Shown one piece after another: positions 33,109-44,085 of a stretch of 64,000 nucleotides of DNA; positions within the stretch are counted from its first letter, which is position 1; each line of letters starts with the position of its first letter. Source of the stretch: Heterohyrax brucei (Eukaryota > Chordata > Mammalia > Hyracoidea > Procaviidae); the NCBI GenBank assembly GCA_028571685.1, contig CM053141.1, forward strand, positions 56,976,333 to 57,040,332, given 5' to 3'. A program made the translations under genes and the position numbers. The notes beneath the pieces were generated by a model. It did no database searches, was not told the origin of the DNA, and saw nothing but the letters and a program-made list of their open reading frames with translations.

Positions 33109-33826
33109 ACTATGAATGAACTCATATCAATGTTTTGACATTGGTGCTGAATTTGTTACCCATTTATGAAAATGTTGCAGGAAAACAGATAAGTTTGGCC
33201 TACAGAGCAGAAAACATCTCAAATACCGTTTTGTCTTTAAGAGGAAGGGGCTTTATTGCCAGCCGTGCTGCGTGGGACTGTAGTCCGAAAAACAGCCGTG
33301 CACCCTGTCCTGTTACCAACACATCCCTTTTATGCATGTTCTCAAGAAAGCAGACAAAGAAACTCTCATACATCCTCTCAACTGGCAACTATAGGCTTAC
33401 AGATTTTCCTATTGCAATTTCATTGGCACAGCATGTTTAAAGAGACACTAGATAAGCAGCTGGCACTAGGTTACATGGGAAGAAGTCTCCCTCTTCCCAG
33501 AAGCTAGGCCCAACCCACGAACGGAGGAAGGAACGTCCTTGGGCTGACCCAGAGACTTGGGCTGACCCAGTCGGTCCTGAGATAGGGGCTGACTCAGAGA
33601 GGAACTGACCCAGAGAGAAGCAGCTGTGCTTCTGTGAATCTTTTTTTTTTTTTTTTTCCTGTAAATCTTAAAGTGAAATCTTTTAAAAGTTTTCCCCTCT
33701 CTCAAAAGTAAATCAGTTTTTAGAGTTTAGGTATTTCTGAATTGTTGAAAAATGACTACAGACCTGTTTTTAATTAGGGGACCCTGAATTTACTGAAACT
33801 TAAAGAAGTAGTTGCTTTGGAGTTGA
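33109..33826 (+). repeat. Left arm of an inverted duplication, split by an LTR
   Basis: 33109-33172 plus 33705-33826 form one arm, matching the reverse complement of 34627-34803 at roughly four bases in five. The LTR at 33173-33704 lies inside. The source repeat is not identified. Confidence 0.85.
33173..33704 (-). mobile_element. Solo LTR, ERV1-like
   Basis: The reverse strand starts tgagagaggggaaaac and ends ...ttttcctgcaaca, about 532 bp. It has a cataaaaggg TATA-like box (near 33328) and a caataaagccccttcc signal (near 33250). Flanks are aaaa and aaag. Comparison with the uninterrupted arm at 34627-34803 independently confirms both ends. It is a fossil solo LTR. Confidence 0.85.
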
Positions 33827-33945
33827 TTCTAATTCAATGGCAACTCCATGTGTTTAAGACTAGAACTATGCTCCAAAGGGGTTTCAGTAGCTTTTATTTT
33901 TCATACACAAATGGTAGGGCCTCTCTTAGAAGCACTACTGGGTGA
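33823..33945 (-). mobile_element. AfroSINE fragment
   Basis: gagttgattctaattcaatg, then ctagaactatgctccaaagg and agaagcactactgggtgaat resemble the reverse longer AfroSINE. Partial and diverged. Confidence 0.6.
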
Positions 33946-33954
33946 ATTCAGTTT

Positions 33955-34121
33955 TGGAAACCTTGACAACAAAGTGATTAAGTGCTAACCAAAAGGTTGG
34001 CAGTTCAAATATGCTCAGGTGCTTCTTGAAAACTCTAGGAGGCAGTTCTACTCTGACCTAAACGGTCACTGTGAGTTGGAATTGACCTGGTGGTACTGGT
34101 TTTTTTTTTTTTTTTTTTTTA
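33955..34121 (+). mobile_element. AfroSINE
   Basis: Head aaccttgacaacaaagtgat, ctaaccaaaaggttggcagt, tail gtgagttggaattgacctgg, and a T21 tract at 34100-34120. Confidence 0.87.
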
Positions 34122-34626
34122 AGGATTACTTAGCTATTTATGCTACCTGTTAGGGATATGATGCAAGATCAAATACTCTGGTGTAGATTCTGTCCTCTAC
34201 TGGTGTAGTTCATTCTCCAATCTCCTATACTTTCGGTAGTATCATCTCCTGTTTTCCCCTGTTCCAGTTATGCAACTTGGGGAAACAACAGGTTATGAGT
34301 GCAACAGCTATGATATTAGAGAAAACCTTCAGAGTACCTGTGGACTGCTCCTTCTTGCCTGTTTCTTGGTCTCTGCAGTTGAGGAGGCTGGTTTTCAACA
34401 GAAGGTCCTTGCCAGTCCTGTCTTTACTTTTCTGGTGCAACCCTTTGCATCTTGAGCCAGGAGTAAGAAGTAGCTGGTGACATTCGTCTCCCAGTTTTCT
34501 TCATGAGCAATGGTCTAACTTAAACAGATACTGCAGCAACACAAATGTTTGCATTTTTCCCCCACCCTTGTAGAAATGAAAAACTTGGCTTTATGTGACG
34601 GATAGCCATTTTCTGAACATTGAATG
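34122..34626. other. Unassigned spacer between inverted arms
   Basis: No repeat or exon recognised; the short frames at 34225-34480 on both strands have no domain. Confidence 0.35.
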
Positions 34627-34803
34627 AAGCTCCACAGTAACTACCTCTTTAACTGTCAGTAAACTCAGGGTCCCTTGATTAAAAATAGGTCTCTAATCCT
34701 TTTTCCACAATTCAGAAATAGCTAAACTCTAAAAACTTATTTATTTTTATAAATGGGTAACAAATTCACCATCAATCTCAAGTCATTGATACTAGTTTAT
34801 TCA
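34627..34803 (-). repeat. Right arm of the inverted duplication
   Basis: The reverse complement aligns end to end with 33109-33172 plus 33705-33826, with shared blocks gaatttgttacccatttat, gtttttagagttta and tatttctgaattgt. It lacks the LTR present in the left arm. Confidence 0.87.
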
Positions 34804-34810
34804 TATCTAT

Positions 34811-35081
34811 TATCATCTTCCTAAATCCAGTTCTGATTGTGCCCTTTTCCTGTTCTAAAACTTTCCTTTGCAAATTGAAGAAAGGGGCCCAGAGTTCAAA
34901 ACTTTGCATGCTCTTCTTCTGACATCTTCACTAGTCTCCTGCAGATATAAAATGCTACAGCCCTGTCTCGGCTTCTCCTCTATTCCTTCCACTCACTCCC
35001 TCTAGTCCTTTCTTCTGGAGATACTTATTCTATATCTTTTATGTATCAGACAATAAAAATACATTGGTAAATAAAGCAGTA
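34811..35081. other. Unassigned sequence
   Basis: No repeat recognised before the RTE homology begins. Confidence 0.3.
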
Positions 35082-37567
35082 TAAAAAGTCAAAAATGAAA
35101 TGAAACTACTAAAGATCAATATCCTAGGCATTGGCAAGCTGAAATGAGCTAGTAATGATCATTTTGTATCAATAACATGGCCTACTATGCTGGAGGTGAC
35201 AAATTGAAGAGAAATGATATCATATTCATCATCAAAGAGAACATTTCAAGATCTATGCTGAAGTACAATGCTTTCAGTGGTAGAATAATATTTACATGTT
35301 TATGAGAAAGGCCAGTTAACACTAATATTAGTCAAGATTATGTATCAACCATTAAGGTGAAAGATGAGGAAATTGAAGATTTTTACCAACTTCTGCAGTC
35401 TGAAATTGATTCAACATACAATCAGAATGCATTGATAATTATTGGTGATTGGAATGCAAAAATTGCAAAAGAAGAAGAATCAGTAGTTGGAAAATATGGC
35501 ATGGTGATAACAGAAATGATTCTGGATATTACATGATAGAATTTGTAAGACCAACAAATTCTTCATTGCAAATAACTTTTTTCAACAACATTAAATGGTA
35601 AGTATGCTCCTGAATCTCAACAGATGGAAAACAAAAGAGTCAGACTGACTATATCTTTAGAAAGAGATGATGTGAAAGCTCAATATCATCAATTAGAATA
35701 AGACCCGGGGGCTGACTGTGAAACAGACCACCAGTTGCTCATGTTTAAGTTCAATTTGGAGCTGAAGACAATTAACACAAGTCCTCCATAGCCAAAATAT
35801 GACCTTGAATATATCCCACTTGAATTGGGAGAGCATCTCAACAATAGATTTGACACACAGAACACTAATGATCAAAGACCAGCCAAGTGGTAGGATGACA
35901 TCAAGGACATCATGCATGAAGAAAGCAAGAAGTCATTAAAAAAGAAGGAATGAAAGAAAAGACCAAAATGAATGTCAGAAGAAACTCTGAAACTTGGTCT
36001 TGAACGTAGAGTAGATCAAGCAAATGGAAGAAATGATGAGGTAGAAGAGCTGAACAGAAGATTTATAAAAAGTGTTTGAGAAGACAAAGTAAAATATTCT
36101 AATGAAATGTGCAAGGACATGGAGTTAGAAAGCCAATAGAGAAAAACCTGGTTAGCGTTTCTCAAGCTGAAAGAACTTTGGAAAAAAATTTCAAGCCACA
36201 AATTGCAACAAAGAATGGTTCTATGATTAAAATATTGAATGACCCAAGAATCACCAAAGAAGATGAGAGGAATACAGACTTGCTGTAACATAAAGAACTG
36301 GTTGACATTCAGCCGTCATAGGAAGCGCCATATAGTTAAGTACTGCTGATAGCAAACGAAGAAGCCTAAGCTGCACTGAGAGCATTGACTAAAAACAAGG
36401 CTCTGGGAATTGATAAGAATATCAGTTGAGAAACTTCAACAAACAAATGCAGCACAGAAGGTGCTCACTCATCTATGCCAAGATATTTGGAAGATATCTG
36501 CCTGGCCCACCAACTAGAAGAGATCTGTATTTGTGCTCATTCCAAAGACAGGTGATCAAATGGAGTGTGGAAGTTATCAAACAATACTATTACTATCACA
36601 ACAAATTTTTTGCTGAAGATCATTAAAAAGTGGTTGCAGTAGTAAGTTGGCAGGGAACTGCAAGAAATCCAATCTGGATTCAGAAGAGGATATGGAATGA
36701 AGAATATGATTGCTAAGGTCAGTTGGATCCTGGCTAAGAGCAGAAAACACTAAAAAGATGTTTACTTATGTTTTACTGACCATCGAAGGCATTCAACTGT
36801 CTGGGTATTAACAAATTACAGATAACGTTGCAAAGAATGGGAATTTCAGAACACTTAATTGCATTCATGTCATTTGAGTAGAGCAATGGCATACTGCATG
36901 GTTGAAAATCAAGAAAGATGTGCAATACACCAGGGTTGCATCTTTCACCAGATTTATTAAATCTGTATACTGAGCAAATAATGTGAGAAGCTGAATTACA
37001 TGAAGAAGAACGTGGCATCAGAATTGATGGACGGCTAACACAATCTTGGTTGCTGAAGATGAAGAGAACTTGAAATGCTTACTGATGAAGGTCAAAAACT
37101 ATTGCCTTCAATATGGATTACATCTAAAGATAAAGAAAACAAAAATCTGCACACCTGGACAAATAAATAACATCATGATAAATGGAAAAAAGTTTGACTT
37201 TGCCAAGAATTTCATTCTGCTTGGATCCACAATCAGTGCTCATGGAAGCAGCAGTCAGGAAATCAAATGACCTATTGCATTGGGCAAATCTGTTGCAAAA
37301 GACCTCTTTAAAGTGATAAAAAGCAAAGATGTCACTTTAATGATTAAGATGTGCCTGACCCAAGCTGTGGTATTTTCAATTGCCTCATATGGAAGACCAG
37401 ACAATTGATGCCTTCAGATTATGGTACTGGAGAAGAATATTGAATATACTATGGACTGACAGAAGTACATACAACTTGTAAGAACTTGGAAGAAGTAGAA
37501 CCAGAGTGCTCTTTGGAAGTGAGGATTATAAGATGTGATATCACTTATTTTGGGCATGTTATCAAGA

Positions 37568-38268
37568 AGGATTTTGTTGATGGTTTTAGGGGACATCTAG
37601 GTCTACTAAATATTTTGCATCTCACTTTGGTGAGTGGCTTCCTGGTCTTAAAAGCTAGCAAGCAGTCATCTAAGAAGTATCAATTGGCTTCAACCCACCT
37701 GGGGCAAAGGAGAATGAAGAACATCAAAGACATAAGGAAAATAGGAGCCCAAGAGACAGAAAGGATCACATAATCCAGAACCTACATCAATGTGAGACCA
37801 GAAGAAGTAGATGATGTCTGGCCACAATCAGTGACTGCCCTGACAGGGAACACAACAAACAGTCCCTCGTGCAGTGGGAGAAAACTCAAACACTACTAAA
37901 AAGACCAGACTTGATAGTCCAACAGATTGAAGGTTCCCTGGAAGTCACAGCTCCCAGACTCTCTGTTAGCCCAGAACTGAAACTATTTCCAAAACCAACT
38001 CTTTAAAGATTGAACTGGACTATAAGACATGAAGTGATACTGGACAAGAGTAGGTTTTTTGGCTCAAGTAGATGCAAGAGACTAACCAGACAGCTCCTGT
38101 CTGAAGGAGAGATAAGAGGATGGAAGGGAACAGGAGCTGGTTGAATGGCCAGGGAAACACGGGGGAGAGCAGCTGGAGTTACACAGTAATGTGTGTGGAA
38201 GATTTTGTATGCTAAATTGACTTGGATTCTAAATTTCACTTAAAGTGCAATAAAAGATACATATATAT
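37568..38268 (+). mobile_element. L1 3' end inserted in the RTE
   Basis: It carries tggcttcaacccacctgggg, ccagaagaagtagatgatgt, cctgacagggaacacaacaa, and tggactataagacatgaagt, ending ttaaagtgcaataaaaga and a T-rich run. This is the forward form of the tails at 2888 and 27888. It is 5'-truncated with no ORF, and younger than the RTE it splits. Confidence 0.87.
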
Positions 38269-38269
38269 A

Positions 38270-38706
38270 TTTTTTTTGAAAAAGAGGTTCTCTGTATGCC
38301 CACTCTCGAGGAAGATCTTGGTGATGCATCCCGTCGGCCTTTGTTTTGGGAGTGTCTCACTGCAGGACCCTCAGGCTCAAGGGATGTGCTCTGCCCCCAG
38401 CTCTGTTTAGTTGATGGTAAGAGGTTCCCCACTCTGTTTAGCCTTCCCTTTTATCTCTTGTAGACTAAAAGATGGTGTAAGACACAACCCAGGGAAACTC
38501 CCTTTATACTGGATCAAGGAGGTGACTTGGGGAAGGGTGTTAAGATGCTCTTCAATGTAATCCGTTCTTGCCCTATTAACTAGACAGAAATTAGGATTTA
38601 CAACTCTGGACAACCACAAAATGGAGGACAACCACACAATACTGGGCGCCATGGCCTAGCCAAATTGCCACATATATTTTGGGAGGGACATTATTCAATC
38701 CACACC
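38270..38706 (-). mobile_element. MaLR-type LTR, partial, beside the L1
   Basis: Collinear with 8771-9297 from ggttctctgtatgcccactc through cccttttatctcttgtagac to gacattattcaatccacac. Its outer end is missing next to the L1 tail. It lies between the two RTE parts. It is a broken fossil with no viral genes. Confidence 0.8.
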
Positions 38707-38935
38707 AGGGCTCTAGAGGGGCTAGTCCCTGGAGAAGGACATCACATTTGGTAAAGCAGAAGGTCAGTGAAAAAGAGAAGGACCCTCGGTTAGATGGACT
38801 GACACAGTGGCTGTAACAAGGGGCTCAGACAGAGCTGCTATGTTGGCCCTGGTGAGGGGCTGGGCGGCGTTTTGTTCTGTTCTACACAGTATCCCTGTGA
38901 GTAGGAACCAACTCGGCAGCACCTAATAACAGACA

Positions 38936-39514
38936 CAGCAGGCACAGCTCCTGCCCTCGTCAAACTTCCTTGTAACTTGTATCGCTATGGCAGCCGCTAG
39001 TTCACCACCCATCTCACCTCATCCTTGGCATGTTAGTACACATCTGTCCAACTTCCTATTTCCAGCACCTGCTTTTCTTTGTCTGGAGATTTTCTGTGGC
39101 CAACAGAGCTTATTTTGTCACCTGCATAGCAGGCTGGAAGGGCTGGGGAATTTACACCTTCCCCAAATTCTGAGCACCCTTCAACCAGTGACTGGGGTAT
39201 ACAATCACCTTGGCTCCCTTTCACTCTTGGGGTGGTGTGGGATAACTGTGATGTGTGTTATTTACTGGCTCCCAGAATTCCCCAGGAAGATTCAGCTCTG
39301 GTTTCCTACAGTGACAACTCGCTTAATAATGGATCCTTTGTTGGTCGTCTTCCCTTTAGTGTCTCGTCTCCGAGTCACTACCAGTGTTTTCCTGGGGTTA
39401 ACTTAAAAATAAACTACTCACGTTTGAATCTTATCTCATAGTCTGTTTTGGCAGAATCCAAAGTTCTTTCCTGATGAGTTTGCCCTTTCCTGTCTCTGTG
39501 GAAGAGGCAGCCCA
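38936..39514. other. Unassigned sequence with a 139-codon frame
   Basis: The forward frame 38987-39406 has no domain and overlaps frames in other phases. It might be chance in a C/T-rich unique stretch. Confidence 0.3.
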
Positions 39515-39660
39515 GATTCCGCGTCAGACAGACCTGAGTTAGCATCTTGGCCCTCTAGATGTATCTGTGACCCTGGTCACTTTGTGAAAGGGGAGAATGT
39601 GGTGCTCAGTGCCACAGGAGGCTGATACTGACAATAACACATACTTGGCACTTGGTTGAA
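39515..39660 (+). mobile_element. MIR
   Basis: agacctgagttagcatcttg, tgtgaccctggtcactttgt, then ggctgatactgacaataaca. Confidence 0.5.
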
Positions 39661-39800
39661 TTTTATCTTTCCAAACTCCTGTATCTTTATCCAAGATGTT
39701 CTTTGCCTGGAATGCTCTTGCCCATCATTTTTCCCTGTGGAAACCTGGCTTTTGCCCATGAGGCCCCTCTGCCCCAATTTGATTAATGTAGCCAAGAATG
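39661..39800 (+). mobile_element. L2 fragment
   Basis: gttctttgcctggaatgctc, then ttgcccatcattt matches a well-known L2 3' block. Confidence 0.55.
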
Positions 39801-39848
39801 AGGTCTTTCACCCCTTAGCTCTCTATGTTATTGGGGGCACTTAGCGTT

Positions 39849-40052
39849 GAAGGATCCCTGGTGGAACAGTAGTTCACCAGCCGGAACTGAAAGGCCGGTG
39901 GTTCCTACTCACCAGCTGCTCCGCAGGAGGACGATGTGACAGTTGCTGCAAAGATTTCAGCTTTGGAAACTATGGGGCAGTTCTACTCTGCTATCCAGAA
40001 TCTCCGTGAGTTGGAATCAGCTAGACAGCAACAGGTTTTGTTGTTGTTGTTT
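39849..40052 (+). mobile_element. AfroSINE, longer form
   Basis: tccctggtggaacagtagtt, gaggacgatgtgacagttgc, ctatggggcagttctactct, tail gtgagttggaatcagctaga with a (gtt)n end. Confidence 0.88.
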
Positions 40053-40900
40053 GGATGGTACTAATCAGAAATTTACCTGCTTCGTGATACTTTGTCCTCT
40101 CTTTCCCTCTTATTCATGGAAAACTGACAGGGAGCAGGAGTGATATCTGAGTTTTAGGCAAAGCATTTTGTCTGCTGATCAACTGGTGGAGCATCTCCTA
40201 ATCATGAGGTTGCTGAAATTGTGATGATCAGCTCACCAGCTGGGGCAGAAAGCCAAGATCACATACCGCTTTGCTTCTGTTCTGATTATAAACACTCTGG
40301 TTTTTAACAGTTAAGGGGGGAAAAAGTGAGCTGCCTCTTTCTTTCCCAGGATCTTGGGACCTAAGGAAATGGCAGTCAAGAGAATTTCTGCCAATAAACT
40401 GTTCCTCTGCTCAGACAAAGCCCTCCTTTGTATTCTTGCCCCATCCTTCCTTCCAGGACCTTCCTGGAAGGTGAACATTCTAAGTGCTTTATTCATGGCC
40501 ACTGAGCTCTGCGAGGAGGCTTCTTAGAGGAATAGAGGACATACAGCACTGTGATGATGCTTCCATAGGACCTTCTAGGCTCCTTGTAGGTGACCACCTC
40601 TTTCAAGCCATTGGTCAGTTTGCCATGGCAACAGACAGGCGATAAAACACAATGCAAGACAACATTCTGCCTTTTGCCTGTTTGTTAAGTTTAGCATTTA
40701 CGTTATGGGAGTTTTACATGCACATAACGTTAAATAGTCCAGAAGACTTCTTACCAAGACCAAGAATACTTCTCCATGCTTAGCCCATTCTTGCTTCCCA
40801 GAGGCAAGCACTTGCGAGACATTTAACTTTTTCTTTTGATAGTTACCCTCATATTTTTTAGTAACGTGCTTATGTTATTGCTGCTTCATTATTTATAATG
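40053..40900. other. Unassigned sequence
   Basis: No repeat or exon recognised. Confidence 0.3.
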
Positions 40901-41990
40901 GCTAAAACTGAAAAATTGAGATTCAATTTTTATTTTTTTGTACTCTTCCCACAAGCCCACTTCCTATACCCTTGTTCTCTCAATATAGTGATGCTATAAC
41001 ACAGCCTGTATCAATAATCAGTGTTTACATGAATAAAAGTATGCAAACACTGTTTACTATTGAACAGTGTAGTATACTCTTAACTTTTCCTGTTTTCAAT
41101 TATTTTTTGTTTTTTCTATTAGAAGTTAATGATTGCCTTACTTGATCATTTTCTTTGTTTTCTGATTCATTAACCCAGCTCCAAACATTAGCCCAATAGT
41201 TTAAATATTTTCTTAAGATTTTACAATACATCAGGTATTCTTATCAATGCCAACTTGCTGAAGACATCTTTCCCAGAGAGAATATTCTGACACTGGTGGC
41301 TCTCTACCCAGTACACAGCTGCTATCTTTAGAATCTCTTTTAACTTTTGTATTTGTCTCTTTACGAGACCTTGAATGGTTGAAAATGTCATTACTTTTCT
41401 TCTGCTACTCCTACTATTATTCCTCCTCCTCCTCCTCCTCTACACTGCTTTGATAGTTTCCCTGAAAAAAACTTTCCCTCACAATTTTGAAGACTATGTT
41501 CCACTGCCCTTTAATTTCCAATGAGGATGTTGAGAGGTCTGAAGTCATTCTATTAGTCGATTCTTTACATGGAACCTGTTTCGTCTCTCTAGAAACTGGC
41601 AGTTTTCCTCTTTTTACTGAGTATTCTGAAATTTAATAATGACGTGCCTTGGAGTAGATCTATCCTCACTTTGCATTTAGTAAGCTCTTTCAGTTTGGAG
41701 ACTTGTGTTCCAAATTTACTTGTTTCCCTCAGTTCTCTCTATTCTCTTTCTGGAACCCCTGTTTAGAAGGACAGATTCTCTATTGTTCTTTTCTTCTGTT
41801 TTTTTCAACTTTCTTTTTCAACCCTTCTAATGAGTTCTACATCTCTACATCACAATTTTAATTCCCAAGAACTCTTTCTTATCCTATAATTATCCTGTTT
41901 TCATGGGTCCCCTTCTTATTTCACTGCTAAATTAATTTATTTTGTTTCTCCAAGGATATGGAAATTAATTTTAGAAAAGTTTTTATCTCC
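40901..41990. repeat. Probable ancient LINE-type remnant
   Basis: The run tctgaaatttaataatgacg, tgccttggagtagatct, ctctctattctctttctgga and aagaactctttcttatcc follows an old dispersed mammalian repeat I recall, without a firm name. A (CCT)n run of about 20 bp is at 41421-41440. Confidence 0.4.
41421..41440. repeat. Short (CCT)n microsatellite
   Basis: About seven perfect CCT units. Confidence 0.9.
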
Positions 41991-42377
41991 GTTGATAGGT
42001 AGGTTCCAAGCTGTCTTTATTTTTTCCTATTTGTTTGTTGTGATGAACTGTGGTGTGTTTGAGATATTACCCCAGTTACATGGCAACAAGTTAATTAGCC
42101 TTCCACAGCTGCATGGATACATACAAAAAAACACAAAACTCCTAAATCAAGACCAAGTCCTTTATTACTCACAGCAATAGCAGCAACCAGAATATCAGCA
42201 TTTCTATCAGTTTCTCAAACATCATTTATAGGGCAAAGTAAAGAAGTCTAGGTGGTGCCTGTATACACAGCAGGTTGTACTGTAAGAGAGGAACTCATAA
42301 GCTTAGAGAACCCTAATTTTTTGTAACAGACAATGAGCTTTCTGACCTTTTTCCTAGAGTGACACCTTATTTTCATT

Positions 42378-42586
42378 GTTATTGTTGTTAGGTGCCCCTG
42401 AATCTATTTCCAGTGCATAGTGACCCCATGTGACAGATTAGACCTGCTCCATAAGTTTTCTAGACTGTAACTTTTACAGCAGCAGACTGCCAGATCTTTC
42501 TTTTTCAGAGCCACTGGATGGGTTTGAATTGCTAACCTTTTGGTTAGCAGCAAAATGCCTAGCCATTGCAACACCAAGGCTCCTTA
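42378..42586 (-). mobile_element. AfroSINE with RTE-like tail
   Basis: Reverse copy beginning gttattgttgttaggtgccc, the same ending as the RTE (acctaacaacaac in sense). It continues with ctgctccataagttttctag and gctaaccttttggttagcag. Confidence 0.87.
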
Positions 42587-42596
42587 TCTTCAATAC

Positions 42597-42778
42597 AGGG
42601 TTAGACAGTCAAGTTCTCGAACTCATCCTATAAAAAATGCTAGATACCTCATTGCTGAATATCACTACAGTTATGTTCAGAGTACTCCCCAGGGGAAGCT
42701 ATGCACCGATTTCAGTGCCTAGTCCACCCTTCAAAGTACTTTCTCTAGATCGAGTTCATGAACTTAATTGCTGCTGTT
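42597..42778. mobile_element. Internally deleted mariner
   Basis: The left terminal repeat (agggttagacagtcaagttc) and right terminal repeat (gagttcatgaacttaattgc) enclose about 130 bp matching the transposase 3' end at 20430-20550 (gatacctcattgctgaatat, gaagctatgcaccgat). It is a short non-autonomous derivative of the same family as 20389-20931. Confidence 0.8.
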
Positions 42779-42784
42779 AAGTAC

Positions 42785-43285
42785 TGTTATGAATTAAGCT
42801 GTGTCCCTCCAAAATGTGTTGTCAACTTGGCTAGACCATGATTCCTAGTATTGTGTGATTGTTCACCATTTTGCCATCTGGCATGATTTTCCTATGGGTT
42901 GTAATTCCTACCTCTATGATGTTGATGAAGTGGCATTAGCGGCAGTTATGTTAATGAGGCAGGACTCAATATGCAAGATTAGGTTGAGTTTTAAGACAAT
43001 CTCTATGAGATATAAGAGAGGGAAGTGAGCAGAGAGACAGATGGACCTCACATGATGAAGAAACAAGAGCCGGGAGAATAGCTGATCCTTTGGAGCTGGG
43101 GTCCCTACACTGAGAAGCTCCTTGACTGGAGAAGACTGACAACAAGGACAATGACAACAGACAGAGAAAGCCTGTCCCTGGAGCTGGCACTCTGAATTTG
43201 GACTTTTAGGCTCCTAGACTGTGAAATCTCTCTTTGTTAAGGTCATCCACTTGTGGTGTTTCTATTATAGCAGCACTCGATAATG
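42785..43285 (+). mobile_element. MaLR-type LTR
   Basis: Starts tgttatgaattaagctgtgt, has gtgattgttcaccattttgc, agcctgtccctggagctggc and gctcctagactgtgaaatct, and ends at agcagcactcgataatgtt where RTE sequence begins. It is a solo fossil. It starts directly after the deleted mariner. Confidence 0.8.
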
Positions 43286-43600
43286 TTGAATGGGTTCTGG
43301 TTCACAGTGATCTTCTGTAAAAGAAAACAGAACAGTGCTGGGTCCTGTGCCATCCTCACAATTGTTTCTATTTTCGAGCCTGTTGTAGTAACACTGTGTC
43401 AGTCCATCTCATTGCAAAGCTACCTAGTTTTCACTGACCTCTACCAAAATCATGTCCTTTCACAGGGACTGATACCTCCTGATCACATGTCTACATAGCT
43501 AAGCTTCTGAGGGGCATTCTGGCTGTACTTCTTCCAAGACAATTTTTTTTTTTTTAGGCAGTCTGTGGTATACTCAAAAGTTTTCACCAATACTGTGATT
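43286..43600 (-). mobile_element. RTE 3' end fragment
   Basis: Reverse RTE tail: gaacagtgctgggtcctgtg, ccatctcattgcaaagc, gggactgatacctcctgatc, and ggcattctggctgtacttct. It has a T-rich interruption and is 5'-truncated. Confidence 0.8.
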
Positions 43601-43673
43601 CCAATAAGTCAGTTCTTCTCCAACAATTTTCATTATGCTTGACAGTAAACCAACTTGCTTTTGCTGTGGACGG

Positions 43674-43967
43674 AGACATTATTTCTCTTTCAAGACTGCT
43701 ATACAAGCATCCTTGAAAAGATAGCCTAGAACAAAAGTACTCAGTGTCTTTGCTCATAAGACATGCAGAAATGTGAGAGACCAGTGGAAGATTGTCCTTC
43801 AGCATTTGTTCTTTGCCAGCAGACATTATCTCTATCTTTAATGACTGTTACAATAAACAGTATCCTTTACAAGATAGCCTAGAACAAAAGCAGTCAGTGC
43901 CTTTGCTCATAAGACATGCAGAAATGTGAGATACCAATAGGGAATTGTCCACCAACATTTGTTTGTT
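43674..43967. repeat. 147-bp tandem duplication
   Basis: Unit 1 is 43674-43820 and unit 2 is 43821-43967. Shared blocks are gatagcctagaacaaaag and gctcataagacatgcagaaa. Identity is roughly three-quarters. On the reverse strand both units read in the same frame (LVSHISACLMSK in each). Confidence 0.85.
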
Positions 43968-44085
43968 CACTATCTTTCGTATTAAACACTTTTCCTTAAC
44001 TTTCCAGTGATTTGGCTATCTGCTGTTATTGAAGTATGAACAATATCATGCTATCATTATGTCCATTTAGTTGTTTTTAGCTGCT

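Larger units (their letters stand above)
35082..38935 (+). mobile_element. Near-complete RTE LINE interrupted by an L1 and an LTR
   Basis: 35082-37567 holds most of the RTE ORF. The endonuclease end reads IIGDWNAKIAK (near 35437-35470), and an RT block reads SGFRRGYGMKN (near 36672). The thumb region reads LQYGLHLKIKKTKI (37103-37150). The YADD region near 37035-37050 is lost to a deletion, so the catalytic Asp pair is gone, and there are many stops and shifts. The ORF is cut at about 37567 and the 3' tail resumes at 38722-38935 (ctagtccctggagaaggaca; gtgagtaggaaccaactcgg). It is 5'-truncated in the endonuclease. Confidence 0.87.

Noticed and set aside
35082-38935. A live RTE element
   Set aside because: The reverse transcriptase Asp pair is deleted, stops are frequent, the 5' end is missing and two elements interrupt it.
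38987-39406. 139-codon forward frame
   Set aside because: No recognisable domain; composition fits chance in a C/T-rich stretch.
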